Shown: positions 12,985 to 22,193, counted from the first letter of the stretch. The stretch is DNA of 32,426 nucleotides from SG8-4 sp964598225 (GCA_964598225.1 CAZRBG010000060.1:1-32426), one strand, 5' to 3'. Program-made: numbers and translations. The notes: generated by a model not told the origin, from the sequence alone.

Positions 12985-15329
12985 AGGCTGATCTCGAAGG
13001 TCTTGTATGTTGTATTGCCAACGGCGTCTTTGGCTCTAATCGTCAGTATGTGATCGCCCGGGGTTAGCTTCTTTTGCTTATCCACCCTGATAGTGAAGGA
13101 TTCCTCTGTGGTATCGTAAACAAGATCATCCGGGACGGTGCTTGTCCAGTCGGCGTTGCTGTCGATCGTATACTCCAGTTTGTCTATCGCACTAAGCTTA
13201 TCCGAAACCTGTGTTTTATAAACTTCGTACTTCTCATTGTTACTTGTCGAATTAGCTGTCGAGATTTCTGAAATCTCCGGGCCGGTATTGTCGACCACTA
13301 CCGGCTCGCTGACTCTGCTGTCGGTAAGCTTCGTCGTGACGGTATTGCTCTTCTCGTCGCTGGCTGTGATCCTTATTTCGTAGCGGCCGTCCTCGACGGT
13401 TTTGCCGTTCCATTCGTAGCTTTTAGACTCAAGCTCGTCTTTCAGCTCGATCCAGTTGGTTCTTCCGACTTTCCTGAAGTCTATCTTATAGATCAGCTTG
13501 TCGTCATTGTCGTCTTTAGTCACGAAGCTGATTTTGAAGAATCCTTCTTTCGGCCCCGTAGGAATGCGGTTGAGTGCCACAGATGTGACTTTCGGCGCCA
13601 GATTCGGAACTGTACTCGCCACGGCGACCTCCCTGATCAGCGGGCTCTTGCTGCCGTCTCTGCTTTGTAATGTGAGCTTGTACTGACAGAACCTGCCCAA
13701 AGGGCAATCAAGCTGGACCGGTTCTGTTACCGCGACCGGGTCGGACCACTGTGAAAAAGTCGGGTCGTTGACGTCCTTAACGTTGCCGCTTCGGGCGGAC
13801 ATCAGGACCTGGCAGTCGTCCGGAATATCGGCTTCGAGTTGCAGCTTGCCCCACTTTGCCGGCTGTTCGGCATCGATGAGTTCGGAGACATAGGTCCCCT
13901 CGGCGGCGAACCCACGGCTGACCTTAACCACCCTGGCGGGATTTGCCGTACCGATATACGCATCGTCTCCCACAAGGGCTATCGCGGTTATCTGTACAGC
14001 CTGCTCATCTTCGTAGATGACCGCCTGCTGCTCTCGTACCGGATCGATGCTGTACAGTTTTGCACTGTTGCCGGTCCCGGCCAGAAGCGTGCCGTCCTCA
14101 TCGGCCAGGCAGAAGAAAATCACTGCTTCGCCGAAGATGTCGGTAACAAAGCCGTCTTTCGTTATCTCGTAAATATGGCTGGCCTTACTCGGTTTGGCGC
14201 CTTTGCGGACCGGCGATTGACCTGATTTGGATTTGGACGTTTTGGTTTTTTGAGTGTTGGCGATTTCAAGCTTCAGGTTGCCGGCGCTATTTCCGGAACT
14301 CTCACCATTTCCTTCTTTTTTCTCCGGCCGCCCGGCCGAATAGCCGCTTCGGGCGGCAGAGATCGCAAACTGCTTTTGTGTCTGAACGACTTTAGCCGAA
14401 GTTGCCGCTGCATACAGAACCGCGTCGGATTGTGAATCAGCGACCGGCAACAACGCCGTAATCTCAGGCTGCTCGCTGTCGTACACAACTGTTGCTTTCT
14501 CCGTCTCGGAGTCGATCCTGTACACCAAACCGCGCCCGTCGGTTCCTGCGTAAATATTGCCGTCGCGCCCTATCGCCAGCGACATGATATTCTTGTCGCG
14601 ACTGTCGTAGATAACACGGTCATTTTTGCCTCGCGAGTCGAGTTTGTAGATTTTACCTTCGGGTCCCGTACCGAGGTAAATATTGCCGTCGGAGTCGAGA
14701 GCTACAGCAAAGATGTATTTTGCATCGTCCGGCTCGAATATGACTTCCATCTCGTCATCTTCAAATCGGCACAGCTTACATTCGGTGCCGCTTATACCGG
14801 CCAGAAGCCTGCCGGATGCGTCTGTTGCCATCGCGAAAATATGCTCGTTCGACAGGTGTCTCTCGGCTTCAATAATCTCCTGAACGAGTTTTTCTATAGC
14901 CGTTGGTTTATCGTTGGGATCGGTTTGCCCTTCGGGCTCGCTCTGGGGCTCGTCATCGGAATCGGTCCCGGATTCGTCCTCAGGCTCCTCAATCGGGTAT
15001 ATTTTTGTCAGCTTGCCGGAGAGGTATCTGTAAATGCCGCCGTTGGGGCTCGTGCCGAAATAGATCGTCTTGTCGTCTACGACAATACTGTTTATCGACC
15101 AGGTTTTGGCGAACTGGTCGAAATCTCCCTTCATTGCTTCGGCGGCACGCCCGAGCTGAATGGTTCCGCGCGAGCTGATGACGGTATTCTTGACTTCGCC
15201 TTTCAGCAGATCCGAACTGCTGCTGTGGCGCACTACCTTGCTGCTGACCGCATGGCAAAGGGAGCTGCATATAAGGCAAATCTGGAGCGTCAGTATTAGT
15301 CTGAAGTTAGTATAAAACTCAACTCTCAT
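12981..15329 (-). CDS. Secreted beta-propeller protein with C-terminal Ig-like region
   Basis: A 782-residue exported protein. Residues 1-27 form a signal peptide ending at CHA. Residues 75-470 hold repeated blades of the type DGNIYLGTGPEGKIYKLD, DGNIYAGTDGRGLVYRID and DGTLLAGTGNSAKLYSID, as in NHL/two-component-regulator propellers. Two low-complexity inserts interrupt the propeller: an acidic one at 113-143 and a Ser/Lys/Gly-rich one at about 330-385. From about residue 575 to the end there are two Ig- or fibronectin-like units (VPNLAPKVTSVALN onward and VVDNTGPEIS onward). GAGGAAT precedes the ATG. It lies 47 bases downstream of the S55 peptidase gene and is probably cotranscribed with it. 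A binding or scaffold role outside the membrane is inferred; the ligand is unknown. Confidence 0.82.
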   Translation of the reverse strand: MRVEFYTNFRLILTLQICLICSSLCHAVSSKVVRHSSSSDLLKGEVKNTVISSRGTIQLGRAAEAMKGDFDQFAKTWSINSIVVDDKTIYFGTSPNGGIYRYLSGKLTKIYPIEEPEDESGTDSDDEPQSEPEGQTDPNDKPTAIEKLVQEIIEAERHLSNEHIFAMATDASGRLLAGISGTECKLCRFEDDEMEVIFEPDDAKYIFAVALDSDGNIYLGTGPEGKIYKLDSRGKNDRVIYDSRDKNIMSLAIGRDGNIYAGTDGRGLVYRIDSETEKATVVYDSEQPEITALLPVADSQSDAVLYAAATSAKVVQTQKQFAISAARSGYSAGRPEKKEGNGESSGNSAGNLKLEIANTQKTKTSKSKSGQSPVRKGAKPSKASHIYEITKDGFVTDIFGEAVIFFCLADEDGTLLAGTGNSAKLYSIDPVREQQAVIYEDEQAVQITAIALVGDDAYIGTANPARVVKVSRGFAAEGTYVSELIDAEQPAKWGKLQLEADIPDDCQVLMSARSGNVKDVNDPTFSQWSDPVAVTEPVQLDCPLGRFCQYKLTLQSRDGSKSPLIREVAVASTVPNLAPKVTSVALNRIPTGPKEGFFKISFVTKDDNDDKLIYKIDFRKVGRTNWIELKDELESKSYEWNGKTVEDGRYEIRITASDEKSNTVTTKLTDSRVSEPVVVDNTGPEISEISTANSTSNNEKYEVYKTQVSDKLSAIDKLEYTIDSNADWTSTVPDDLVYDTTEESFTIRVDKQKKLTPGDHILTIRAKDAVGNTTYKTFEISL

Positions 15330-15347
15330 AAGTATTCCTCAGATAGC

Positions 15348-15372
15348 GATGGTGGGGCAAGCCCCACCCTAC
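15348..15372. repeat. GGTGGGGC/GCCCCACC palindrome, copy 2
   Basis: Identical to copy 1 over 25 bases and in the same orientation. It sits in the gap between the S55 peptidase stop and the propeller start. The A/T run next to it (15373-15378) could make a weak intrinsic terminator on the minus strand. Confidence 0.85.
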
Positions 15373-15376
15373 TTTT

Positions 15377-17233
15377 TTATTTCTCAACTGTTATGCTAAA
15401 GGCTTTCTTGTCGATAATAACCGATCCAACGTCGAAGCTCCGCTCGATCCAGTGCGAATGCGGCAGAACTCTGAGTGTCCTTTTCGCATCACGCATTAAC
15501 AGTGCTCTGGTTCCAGGCAGGTCGGGAAGTTCGGCTTTTTCGACCGTTACTCCGTCCGGCGGGAGGGTCAACACAAAATACAAGCTGTCCCGGTCGATTT
15601 TTAGCGAATCATTCAGTGCATCGATCAACTGTGACACGTTTTGTGCTATGAATCTATACGGAGCGGCCTTCACGAGGAATCGCTCGTAATCCCTGCTGCC
15701 GCTTACGGTCAACTGATACTTTCCGGGCGCCAGTTCCTCCGGTATCTCCAGGGCATGGATATATTTCTTCTTATCTGCCAGAACGGATTCCAGCACAATA
15801 TCGACCTCGACGTTATCGCCCGCCTTGACTTTAGAGTCGGATAATTTTGCCGACCAGATGTGTGAGATCATGTTTTCCGGCAGGATTCGCATATCGAAAT
15901 CAAGAGACTCGATGCCAATCCTTTCGTACGGGTTGTTCATGACAAGCCCGACCGAGCTGATGCTCTCGATAATCAGCTCATTCAGGCCCATACCCGTTGA
16001 AACATTCTCGAATTTAATCGATCTGCCGCCCTCCAGACCGATGTCCACCTTGTACTCGAGCGTGTGGTCGGGCGGAAAGTCGCCGAGTTGAACAGCGGCA
16101 CCGATCAGCGTTGCACGAAGATACAGGGGCGTTAACAACCGATTATATGCGAGTTGACAGTTATAAATCCTTTCCTGAGTGTCGTTGTACCGATCCACCC
16201 GAATAGTCAAAGGTATCATCCGGGCCGCAGCGCCAATCCGCCCGATGATCCCGGCCGATTCATCAATCTCCAGAGAGCCGACGGTATCGAGCACGCTGGC
16301 CAGCTTGAAGGAACTGGAGAGGGTCGACACCACTGTGTGAACTTTGGCGGTTGCTATCGGCAGGTCCACCTGCCCGTAGCCGAGAAGCGAATGACCGAAG
16401 CCATAGACCTTATCGTCTACGACGTCGGTTACGGTCCCGTACGTGGATAGCGATATATCTCCTGAGACCAATGGCACCGCGAGGCTGGCTCCAGGCGCCA
16501 ACTTAGTGCTGTTTCCTTCGGAAGCATTGTAGTTGCCGCTTCCGCTGCCGGCGACAACCATGAAACCCATAGGACCGAACACTTCTTTCAACTGCTCAGC
16601 TGCCTCAGAGGGAACTCCGGCGGTCAGGATAGGACAAGGCAGATGGTTTATTCCTGCGACTCCGCGAGCGGTCCTGAGCGCAGCGTTTCTTAGCTGTCTG
16701 TCCACTTCGACCAGATCGATCGGGGCTGTGAAATCGTACGAAAAGCCCATCCTGGAGGAGTCCGATTCGTGGTTTTCACCTCGCCCTCGGCGGCCGATCA
16801 TCAACATCTCGCCTATAGGTGTTGCTCCGTAGAGCGGATCTTTCGCAAAAGGCCATGTAAAAGCCAGCGCCCCGGCAAGCCGACCGTCAATATAGAGCGG
16901 CGAGCCGCTACAGCCGGCGACGGGGCCGGTTGCGATAAAACGCTCATCCATACCCTCGACCATGATAGCATCCTTGCCGGGCGACACGTTGTGCACAACG
17001 TCCACGACTTTCATATCGAACTTCTCGATGCCGGCGACTCCATACTCCGTAAGACAGTATGCGTCCATCCCCGGCTCGATCTCGTTGAGTCCGATATATT
17101 TCGCCGGATCCCAGACATCCTCCAGACCCTCCGGCGCCTGGGCTTTGCCTTGGTCTATAATGCACAACGAGCCGGCAAAAACAGCCAAAAAATACAAAGT
17201 TACGGGTAATACACTCCGCTTCGATTCGAACAT
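15377..17233 (-). CDS. Exported SpoIVB-like serine peptidase (family S55)
   Basis: A 618-residue protein with an N-terminal hydrophobic signal or anchor (residues 9-26, then DQGKAQA). The S55 domain follows: MDAYCLTEYGVAGIEKF, the His81 segment VVDVVHNVSPGKDAIMVEG, the nucleophile loop GPVAGCSGSPLYIDGRLAGAL with the likely catalytic Ser109, and the family signature VYGFGHSLLGYG with LPIATAKVHTVVSTL. SpoIVB of Bacillus is a signalling protease of sporulation. Long homologues in Planctomycetota have no known role. There is no separate PDZ domain I can point to; the C-terminal 350 residues look beta-rich. The ATG has AAAGGA upstream and a good promoter. It is first in an operon with the propeller gene, which may be a substrate or partner; this is inference. 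Confidence 0.85.
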   Translation of the reverse strand: MFESKRSVLPVTLYFLAVFAGSLCIIDQGKAQAPEGLEDVWDPAKYIGLNEIEPGMDAYCLTEYGVAGIEKFDMKVVDVVHNVSPGKDAIMVEGMDERFIATGPVAGCSGSPLYIDGRLAGALAFTWPFAKDPLYGATPIGEMLMIGRRGRGENHESDSSRMGFSYDFTAPIDLVEVDRQLRNAALRTARGVAGINHLPCPILTAGVPSEAAEQLKEVFGPMGFMVVAGSGSGNYNASEGNSTKLAPGASLAVPLVSGDISLSTYGTVTDVVDDKVYGFGHSLLGYGQVDLPIATAKVHTVVSTLSSSFKLASVLDTVGSLEIDESAGIIGRIGAAARMIPLTIRVDRYNDTQERIYNCQLAYNRLLTPLYLRATLIGAAVQLGDFPPDHTLEYKVDIGLEGGRSIKFENVSTGMGLNELIIESISSVGLVMNNPYERIGIESLDFDMRILPENMISHIWSAKLSDSKVKAGDNVEVDIVLESVLADKKKYIHALEIPEELAPGKYQLTVSGSRDYERFLVKAAPYRFIAQNVSQLIDALNDSLKIDRDSLYFVLTLPPDGVTVEKAELPDLPGTRALLMRDAKRTLRVLPHSHWIERSFDVGSVIIDKKAFSITVEK

Positions 17234-17264
17234 TCACGTCCTTTCGTATTTGTCAAAAGGCGAA

Positions 17265-17293
17265 ATTTTAATCTAAAAATATCCCCATTGCAA
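17265..17293 (-). promoter_or_regulatory. Promoter of the S55 peptidase operon
   Basis: On the minus strand TTGCAA (17293-17288), a 17-base spacer and TAAAAT (17270-17265). The -35 hexamer is palindromic and is shared with the divergent promoter. Confidence 0.55.
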
Positions 17294-17316
17294 GACAAAA
17301 CAAATCCTGCTATTAT
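17288..17316 (+). promoter_or_regulatory. Promoter of the TPR/rluD genes
   Basis: The same TTGCAA (17288-17293) read on the plus strand, a 17-base spacer and TATTAT (17311-17316). Transcription would start near 17323, just ahead of heptamer array R5, which would then lie in the 5' untranslated region. Confidence 0.55.
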
Positions 17317-17331
17317 GCTGTGTTGTGCGTC

Positions 17332-17366
17332 ACGCAATACGCAATACGATATACGCAATACGAAAT
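17332..17366. repeat. Heptamer repeat array R5
   Basis: Five seven-base units in perfect register: ACGCAAT at positions 1, 2 and 4, ACGATAT at position 3 and ACGAAAT at position 5. The array ends 13 bases before the ATG of the TPR gene, directly upstream of its GGAG ribosome-binding site. Confidence 0.9.
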
Positions 17367-17379
17367 ACCGGAGCAAAAA

Positions 17380-18213
17380 ATGAAATCCGAACACCGGCAC
17401 GAATTGAAGACCAATGAGCTGGCCGAATGGTTGAGCAATCTGCCCCAGTGGATAAAGGACAATCTCATCACAGTAATACTCGTCTCGGTGCTTATTGTTG
17501 TGGCCGCGGGCGTATATATATGGCGCGGCTATAACCGGAACGTCGTCCAGGTGCGACAGCGGGCCGAATTCACGAGACTGTTGAGCCGGGTGTCGGCCGC
17601 GAAGATGCAGATTTTCCAGGCCCAACAACAGGAACAGGTCCAGGATCTGTCATTCAGACTGAGTCAGGCCGCCGATCCGCTCGGTGCTTTTGCACGGACT
17701 GCAAAGAACGACCGGATGGCGGCTCTGGCTTTTATCGAACAGGCTCGGGCAATAAGAGCGGAACTGCATTACGGCACGGCGGAAGAGGATTATCTTAAGG
17801 AACAGATCGGCAAAGCCAGAGATAGTTACACCAACGCGCTCAATAGAAGCACGCGCAATACTGCTTTTGCCGCTGCGGCCGAATTTGGTTTAGGGCTCTG
17901 TGACGAAGAATTGGGAAACTTCGAACAAGCACGACTGAAGTATCAGGATGTCGCGGCGAATGCCGACTACGAAGGCATGGTGCCGGTAGCCCAGGCGAAG
18001 CGGCGATTGAAGATAATGAGCGATTACAAAGAAGAAATCGAATTCAAACCCAATCCGAGCCCCAGGCCCGAGGGTGCGTCACAGCCTCCTGTAGATATGA
18101 GGCCAACGAGTCCTGAAATACCGGAAAACATCATTCCACCCTTTGATTACAGATGGCCTCTTGACTTTAGCATGTTCCCGGAGCCCAATGACGAGGGCGC
18201 AAGCCGCCAGTAG
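17380..18213 (+). CDS. Membrane-anchored TPR protein (YfgM-like)
   Basis: A 277-residue protein. About 28 polar residues are followed by one membrane helix (29-48, ITVILVSVLIVVAAGVYIW), then a helical periplasmic-type region. At least one TPR-like unit is visible in FGLGLCDEELGNFEQARLKYQDVAANA. The C-terminal 50 residues are rich in Pro and probably unstructured. The layout recalls the YfgM/TPR_21 family, whose E. coli member associates with the SecYEG translocon and periplasmic chaperones; assignment to that family is tentative. The ATG at 17380 has GGAG upstream. An in-frame ATG 20 codons earlier is rejected because those residues would come from heptamer array R5. rluD follows after 22 bases. 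Confidence 0.75.
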   Translation: MKSEHRHELKTNELAEWLSNLPQWIKDNLITVILVSVLIVVAAGVYIWRGYNRNVVQVRQRAEFTRLLSRVSAAKMQIFQAQQQEQVQDLSFRLSQAADPLGAFARTAKNDRMAALAFIEQARAIRAELHYGTAEEDYLKEQIGKARDSYTNALNRSTRNTAFAAAAEFGLGLCDEELGNFEQARLKYQDVAANADYEGMVPVAQAKRRLKIMSDYKEEIEFKPNPSPRPEGASQPPVDMRPTSPEIPENIIPPFDYRWPLDFSMFPEPNDEGASRQ

Positions 18214-18235
18214 AGATTAGAATTGAGACCTGCCA

Positions 18236-19255
18236 ATGGCGCCGCGCAGTCGAAAAGTTCCAGGTTCTAAGCTCTCGAAACCCGATTCAAATGCCGAACA
18301 GCAGACGTTGCGGGTCGGAAGCTCAATCAAGGAACGCAGGCTCGATAAGTATCTGCACGGGCGGTTCAGTAACCTCACCCGGCGTTTCATCCAGGATGTA
18401 ATCAGGCAGGGCGAGGTAAAGGTCAACGGCAAGATTGCAAAACAGAGCCTCAAGCTCAGTCCGGGCGATGAGATCACTCTCAGATTGCCCGAACCGCCGC
18501 CCAAGGAGATTCTCCCCGAGGACATTGAGCTCGATATCATTTATGAAGATGACGACCTGATCGTCCTTAACAAGCAATCCGACATCCTCGTTCACCCGGC
18601 TCGCGGCAACACACACGGGACTCTGGTCAACGCCCTGGCCTTCTATTCGGACAGCCTTTCGACGGGTCTGGGCGAATTTCGGCCGGGCATAGTGCATCGG
18701 CTCGACAGAAACACAACCGGCGTTATGGTCGTTACGAAAAATGACGGCGCGCAGTGGAGAATCGCAAAACAATTCCAGCGGCGACAGGTCAAAAAAACCT
18801 ACCTCGCGGTCGTTCACGGCACGCCCGAACTGAATGCCGACCGGATCAAGGCGCCGCTGGGCGTACATCCGACAATCAGAGAAAAGTACGCAATACGTCC
18901 CGACACGGGAAAGGAAGCTATCACTTTTTACGAGGCGCTCGAGTCCTTCCGTGGTTATTCTCTGTTAAAAATGGAGCCGAAAACCGGACGAACGCATCAG
19001 ATTCGGGTTCACCTGGCATATATAAAACATCCTATCGTCGCCGACGAGATGTACGGCGGCAAGCTGGTCTATTCCTGGCAATTAGCCGACGCCGAACCGG
19101 CCGTGCAGGAGCCGCTCATGAGCCGGGTTGCGCTTCATGCGTTTAGCCTGGAATTCAAACATCCCACTATGGAGAAAGACGTTTACTTCGATGCCCCCCC
19201 GCCCCGAGATATGCAACAGTTGCTAAACGCCCTCAGAGAGCATCGCACGGACTGA
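18236..19255 (+). CDS. rluD: RluA-family 23S rRNA pseudouridine synthase (RluD-like)
   Basis: Enzymes of this family convert uridines of 23S rRNA (helix 69 for RluD) into pseudouridine. The 339-residue protein has an S4 RNA-binding domain at about residues 33-80 (RRLDKYLHGRFSNLTRRFIQDVIRQG). The catalytic domain follows, with the motif GIVHRLDRNTTGVMVVTKN in which Asp157 is the nucleophile. Further family blocks are KKTYLAVVHG, PKTGRTHQIRVHLA and HPIVADEMYGG. About 25 polar residues precede the S4 domain. Assignment to RluD rather than RluC or another member rests on the S4 domain and overall likeness, so the exact target is not certain. It is cotranscribed with the upstream TPR gene. Confidence 0.9.
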   Translation: MAPRSRKVPGSKLSKPDSNAEQQTLRVGSSIKERRLDKYLHGRFSNLTRRFIQDVIRQGEVKVNGKIAKQSLKLSPGDEITLRLPEPPPKEILPEDIELDIIYEDDDLIVLNKQSDILVHPARGNTHGTLVNALAFYSDSLSTGLGEFRPGIVHRLDRNTTGVMVVTKNDGAQWRIAKQFQRRQVKKTYLAVVHGTPELNADRIKAPLGVHPTIREKYAIRPDTGKEAITFYEALESFRGYSLLKMEPKTGRTHQIRVHLAYIKHPIVADEMYGGKLVYSWQLADAEPAVQEPLMSRVALHAFSLEFKHPTMEKDVYFDAPPPRDMQQLLNALREHRTD

Positions 19256-19808
19256 CAACGTCAAGCAAGTGTTTAGCTAAACCCGACTCTTACGGCCGGC
19301 AACACTGCAAAAAGTACAAAAATTCGGACCTTCCAGCCCTTAAAGATATTTTCTGCGATTTGGATGCTCTGATTCACATTGCTCCAAACATTTAGCAGAA
19401 TGCCCCTCACAGAGCTATAATTTGGCCGCACCTCAAAAACTTGGAATGGAAATCGCCGAGTTAGAGCCCGACGCACGTTCTTATAGATAATTGGGTACTA
19501 CTCAAATGACCTTTGCGTGGTGCCCTGCCTATTCACAAGTTATTGTTACACAGGATTTTGGCGCTTCTAAGGGCCAATAATTGTTTTCTCTTGACATTTG
19601 AAAAGTACATCTGTATTTGTCCTTATTCTAAATTTTATTGTGGAAATGGCCGATTGGTGATTCGTACGTTTTATTAAAGGGGGTAAAACCCGCAGCCGAC
19701 TTTTTGAGTATACACAGTATAAGAGTATATGTATAAAACCATAAATGCATTATTAACAGCAACTTATGTTACACAACCTGTGATGTAATAGGAAGATCGA
19801 ATTCAGAT
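19256..19808. other. 553-base intergenic region upstream of topA
   Basis: No gene, tRNA or repeat array is recognisable. Base composition turns AT-rich towards topA. A likely promoter is at 19591-19619. A second AT-rich stretch with TATA-like words (19704-19750) lies nearer the start codon. The long leader leaves room for regulation by supercoiling or structure, but no specific element is visible. Confidence 0.6.
19591..19619 (+). promoter_or_regulatory. Likely topA promoter
   Basis: A perfect TTGACA (19591-19596), a 17-base spacer and TATTTG (19614-19619). The -10 is weak. The leader would be about 180 bases long. Confidence 0.45.
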
Positions 19809-22193
19809 ATGTCTAAATCAAACGGATCCAAGAAAGCTTTGGTAGTGGTCGAATCACCCGCCAAGGCAAAGACTATAAATAAATATCTCGGCTCGGACTT
19901 CGAGGTAAAGGCCTCGATGGGGCACGTGCGAGATCTGCCCCCGAAAGGCCTCAACGTCGACATCGAGAACGATTTCGAGCCGACCTACGACATAATGCCG
20001 GGCAAAAAACGTACGATAACTTCCCTCAGAGCGGCGGCTAAAAAGTGCGATAAGCTCTATCTGGCAACAGACCTTGACCGTGAGGGCGAGGCAATAGCCT
20101 GGCATCTCGCGAAGTTGCTCAGTATCCCCGCTGAAAAGACCTATCGAGTAATTTTCAACGCGATCACCAAGAGTTCGATCCGGCAGGCATTCGCCGAACC
20201 GGGCAAGCTCGACATGGACAAGGTCCTCGCCCAGCAGGCCAGGCGAATTCTCGACAGGATCGTCGGCTACAAAATAAGCCCGCTGCTGTGGAAGAAGGTG
20301 ACTCGGGGACTATCGGCCGGCCGGGTCCAGTCTGTCGCCGTTAAGATGGTGGTGGAAAAGGAAAAGAAAATCCGCAAATTCGAGCCGAAGGAGTACTGGC
20401 TCATTCCCGCCGTCTTTAGCACCGACATGCAGAGCGACTATACGCAGCAGTGGCTCGATTTCATGCGAACCGAAGGTGAGAAAGACAAGCCGCCGACGCT
20501 CGCACAGCAGAGCAAATGGTTAGCCGAGCATAGCGCATTCAAAGCCGAAGTGTACAAGGTAGACGATCGGGACTTCAAAGCATCGAGCAAGGACGAGGCC
20601 GAACCTGTTTTCAAGGCCCTCAAACAAGCAAATTTCAAACTCGCCGACCTTAAGACCAAGCAATCCGTCTCCCGGCCGTCGGCGCCGTTTATCACCTCTA
20701 CTTTGCAACAGGCTGCGGCGAATCGTCTTGGCTTTACTACCAAAAGAACAATGCGCGTCGCTCAGCAGTTATACGAGGGGATCGACCTCGGTTCGATGGG
20801 TTCGTTGGGACTTATTACTTATATGCGAACCGACAGCACCCATCTTTCCAAAGAGGCCGTTAATGAAGTCCGTAAGTATATCGGCTCCAATCTCGGCCCG
20901 GATTATCTGCCGAAAGAGGCCAAAAGCTATACGTCGAAAAAGAGCGCTCAGCAGGCACACGAGGCTGTCCGGCCGACAGACGCTGATTTTGCGCCTTCGG
21001 ACATAAAGCAGTTTCTAACCGACGAGCAGTTTAAGCTGTATGATCTCATCTGGCGTCGTTTTGTCGCCTGCCAGATGGAATCGGCCAGATGGGACGTAAC
21101 AAACCTGAATATCGTCGCCGAAACGTCCGTAGGCGACTGCTGGTACAGAACGACGGGCAGAGTTCTTGTTTTCGACGGATTTACGAAGATTTGGCCGATC
21201 ACTTCCAGCGAGCAGCAGTTGCCGCCGGTCCAGACCGGCCAGCCTCTGAACGTGGTCGATGTCAGAGCAGATCAGCACTTCACAAAGCCGCCGGCACGAT
21301 ACACCGAAGCATCTCTGGTGAAAGCACTTGAAAAAGAAGGCGTCGGCAGGCCGAGCACGTATGCCACGATCATAAGCACAATACAGGATCGAGGTTACGT
21401 TGAGCAGACCGACAAGAAATTCCACGCAACCGATCTCGGCGAGATAGTTACCGAGAAGCTGAGCGAGTACTTCCCGAAAATCATGGACATCGCCTTTACT
21501 CGCTTCATGGAAGAACAACTTGACAAAATCGAGGAACAACACCTCGATTGGGTGAAAGTACTAAAAGAATTCTACGGGCCGTTCGAGGAAAACCTTGAAA
21601 ATGCGATGGCCCAGATGAAACACGCCAAGGCCGAAGTTACGCCCAGCGAGTACAACTGTCCGGAGTGCGGCAAGGAACTCGTCTATCGCTTCGGCAAGAA
21701 CGGTAAATTTTTGAGCTGCTCTGCATATCCCGACTGCACGTTTGCATCTCCGTGCGACAAAGAAGGCAAGATGATCGAGGAAAAAGTCAGCGAACATAAA
21801 TGCCCTAACTGCGGCAAGCCGATGGTGCACAAAAGCGGCCGGTACGGTGAATTTCTCGGATGCAGCGATTACCCGGAATGCAAAACCACCCTCAAGCTGG
21901 ACAAGGAAGGCAACGTCCTGCCTCCGAAGCCCCCGGCCGAACCGACCGGCTTCAAGTGCTATAAGTGCAAGGACGGCGAGCTTGTAATACGGCAGGGCAA
22001 GAGAGGTCCCTTCATGGGCTGCAACAGATTTCCTAAGTGCAGGACCATCGTCAGCATCAAACAACTGGATCACCTCAAAGAACTACAAGCCGAAGGAAAG
22101 TGGCCGCCCGAAAACCGCGAGCAAGCAGACGAGCTTCTCGGCCGCAAAAAAGGCAAGGCCAAAGATAAAGTTGGCGCACGGTCCAAAAAGTGA
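19809..22193 (+). CDS. topA: DNA topoisomerase I (type IA)
   Basis: TopA relaxes negative supercoils by passing strands through a transient 5'-phosphotyrosine break. The 794-residue protein begins with the TOPRIM domain: VVVESPAKAKTINKYL with Glu15, and the metal-binding DLDREGE with Asp88, Asp90 and Glu92. The catalytic region contains GLSAGRVQSVAV (167-178) and LITYMRTDSTHLS with the nucleophile Tyr338. The C-terminus has three four-cysteine zinc ribbons, at about residues 617-643, 665-691 and 717-744, then a basic Lys-rich tail. This is close to the three-ribbon layout of many bacterial TopA proteins. It is monocistronic as far as can be seen, with a long leader, and converges on the trkA gene. 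Confidence 0.97.
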   Translation: MSKSNGSKKALVVVESPAKAKTINKYLGSDFEVKASMGHVRDLPPKGLNVDIENDFEPTYDIMPGKKRTITSLRAAAKKCDKLYLATDLDREGEAIAWHLAKLLSIPAEKTYRVIFNAITKSSIRQAFAEPGKLDMDKVLAQQARRILDRIVGYKISPLLWKKVTRGLSAGRVQSVAVKMVVEKEKKIRKFEPKEYWLIPAVFSTDMQSDYTQQWLDFMRTEGEKDKPPTLAQQSKWLAEHSAFKAEVYKVDDRDFKASSKDEAEPVFKALKQANFKLADLKTKQSVSRPSAPFITSTLQQAAANRLGFTTKRTMRVAQQLYEGIDLGSMGSLGLITYMRTDSTHLSKEAVNEVRKYIGSNLGPDYLPKEAKSYTSKKSAQQAHEAVRPTDADFAPSDIKQFLTDEQFKLYDLIWRRFVACQMESARWDVTNLNIVAETSVGDCWYRTTGRVLVFDGFTKIWPITSSEQQLPPVQTGQPLNVVDVRADQHFTKPPARYTEASLVKALEKEGVGRPSTYATIISTIQDRGYVEQTDKKFHATDLGEIVTEKLSEYFPKIMDIAFTRFMEEQLDKIEEQHLDWVKVLKEFYGPFEENLENAMAQMKHAKAEVTPSEYNCPECGKELVYRFGKNGKFLSCSAYPDCTFASPCDKEGKMIEEKVSEHKCPNCGKPMVHKSGRYGEFLGCSDYPECKTTLKLDKEGNVLPPKPPAEPTGFKCYKCKDGELVIRQGKRGPFMGCNRFPKCRTIVSIKQLDHLKELQAEGKWPPENREQADELLGRKKGKAKDKVGARSKK

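Noticed and set aside
12555..13067. A 170-codon open frame on the plus strand
   Set aside because: It is out of frame with prepilin gene 6 and then runs through two palindromic repeats and the antisense end of the propeller gene.
17332..17366. A CRISPR-like array
   Set aside because: The units are seven bases long and contiguous with no spacers; no cas genes are in the window.
17320..17379. A longer N-terminus for the TPR protein
   Set aside because: The extra 20 codons are encoded by heptamer array R5; the ATG at 17380 has its own GGAG.
19273..19476. A 67-codon open frame on the minus strand upstream of topA
   Set aside because: No ribosome-binding site, no recognisable domain, and an isolated position in a low-coding region.
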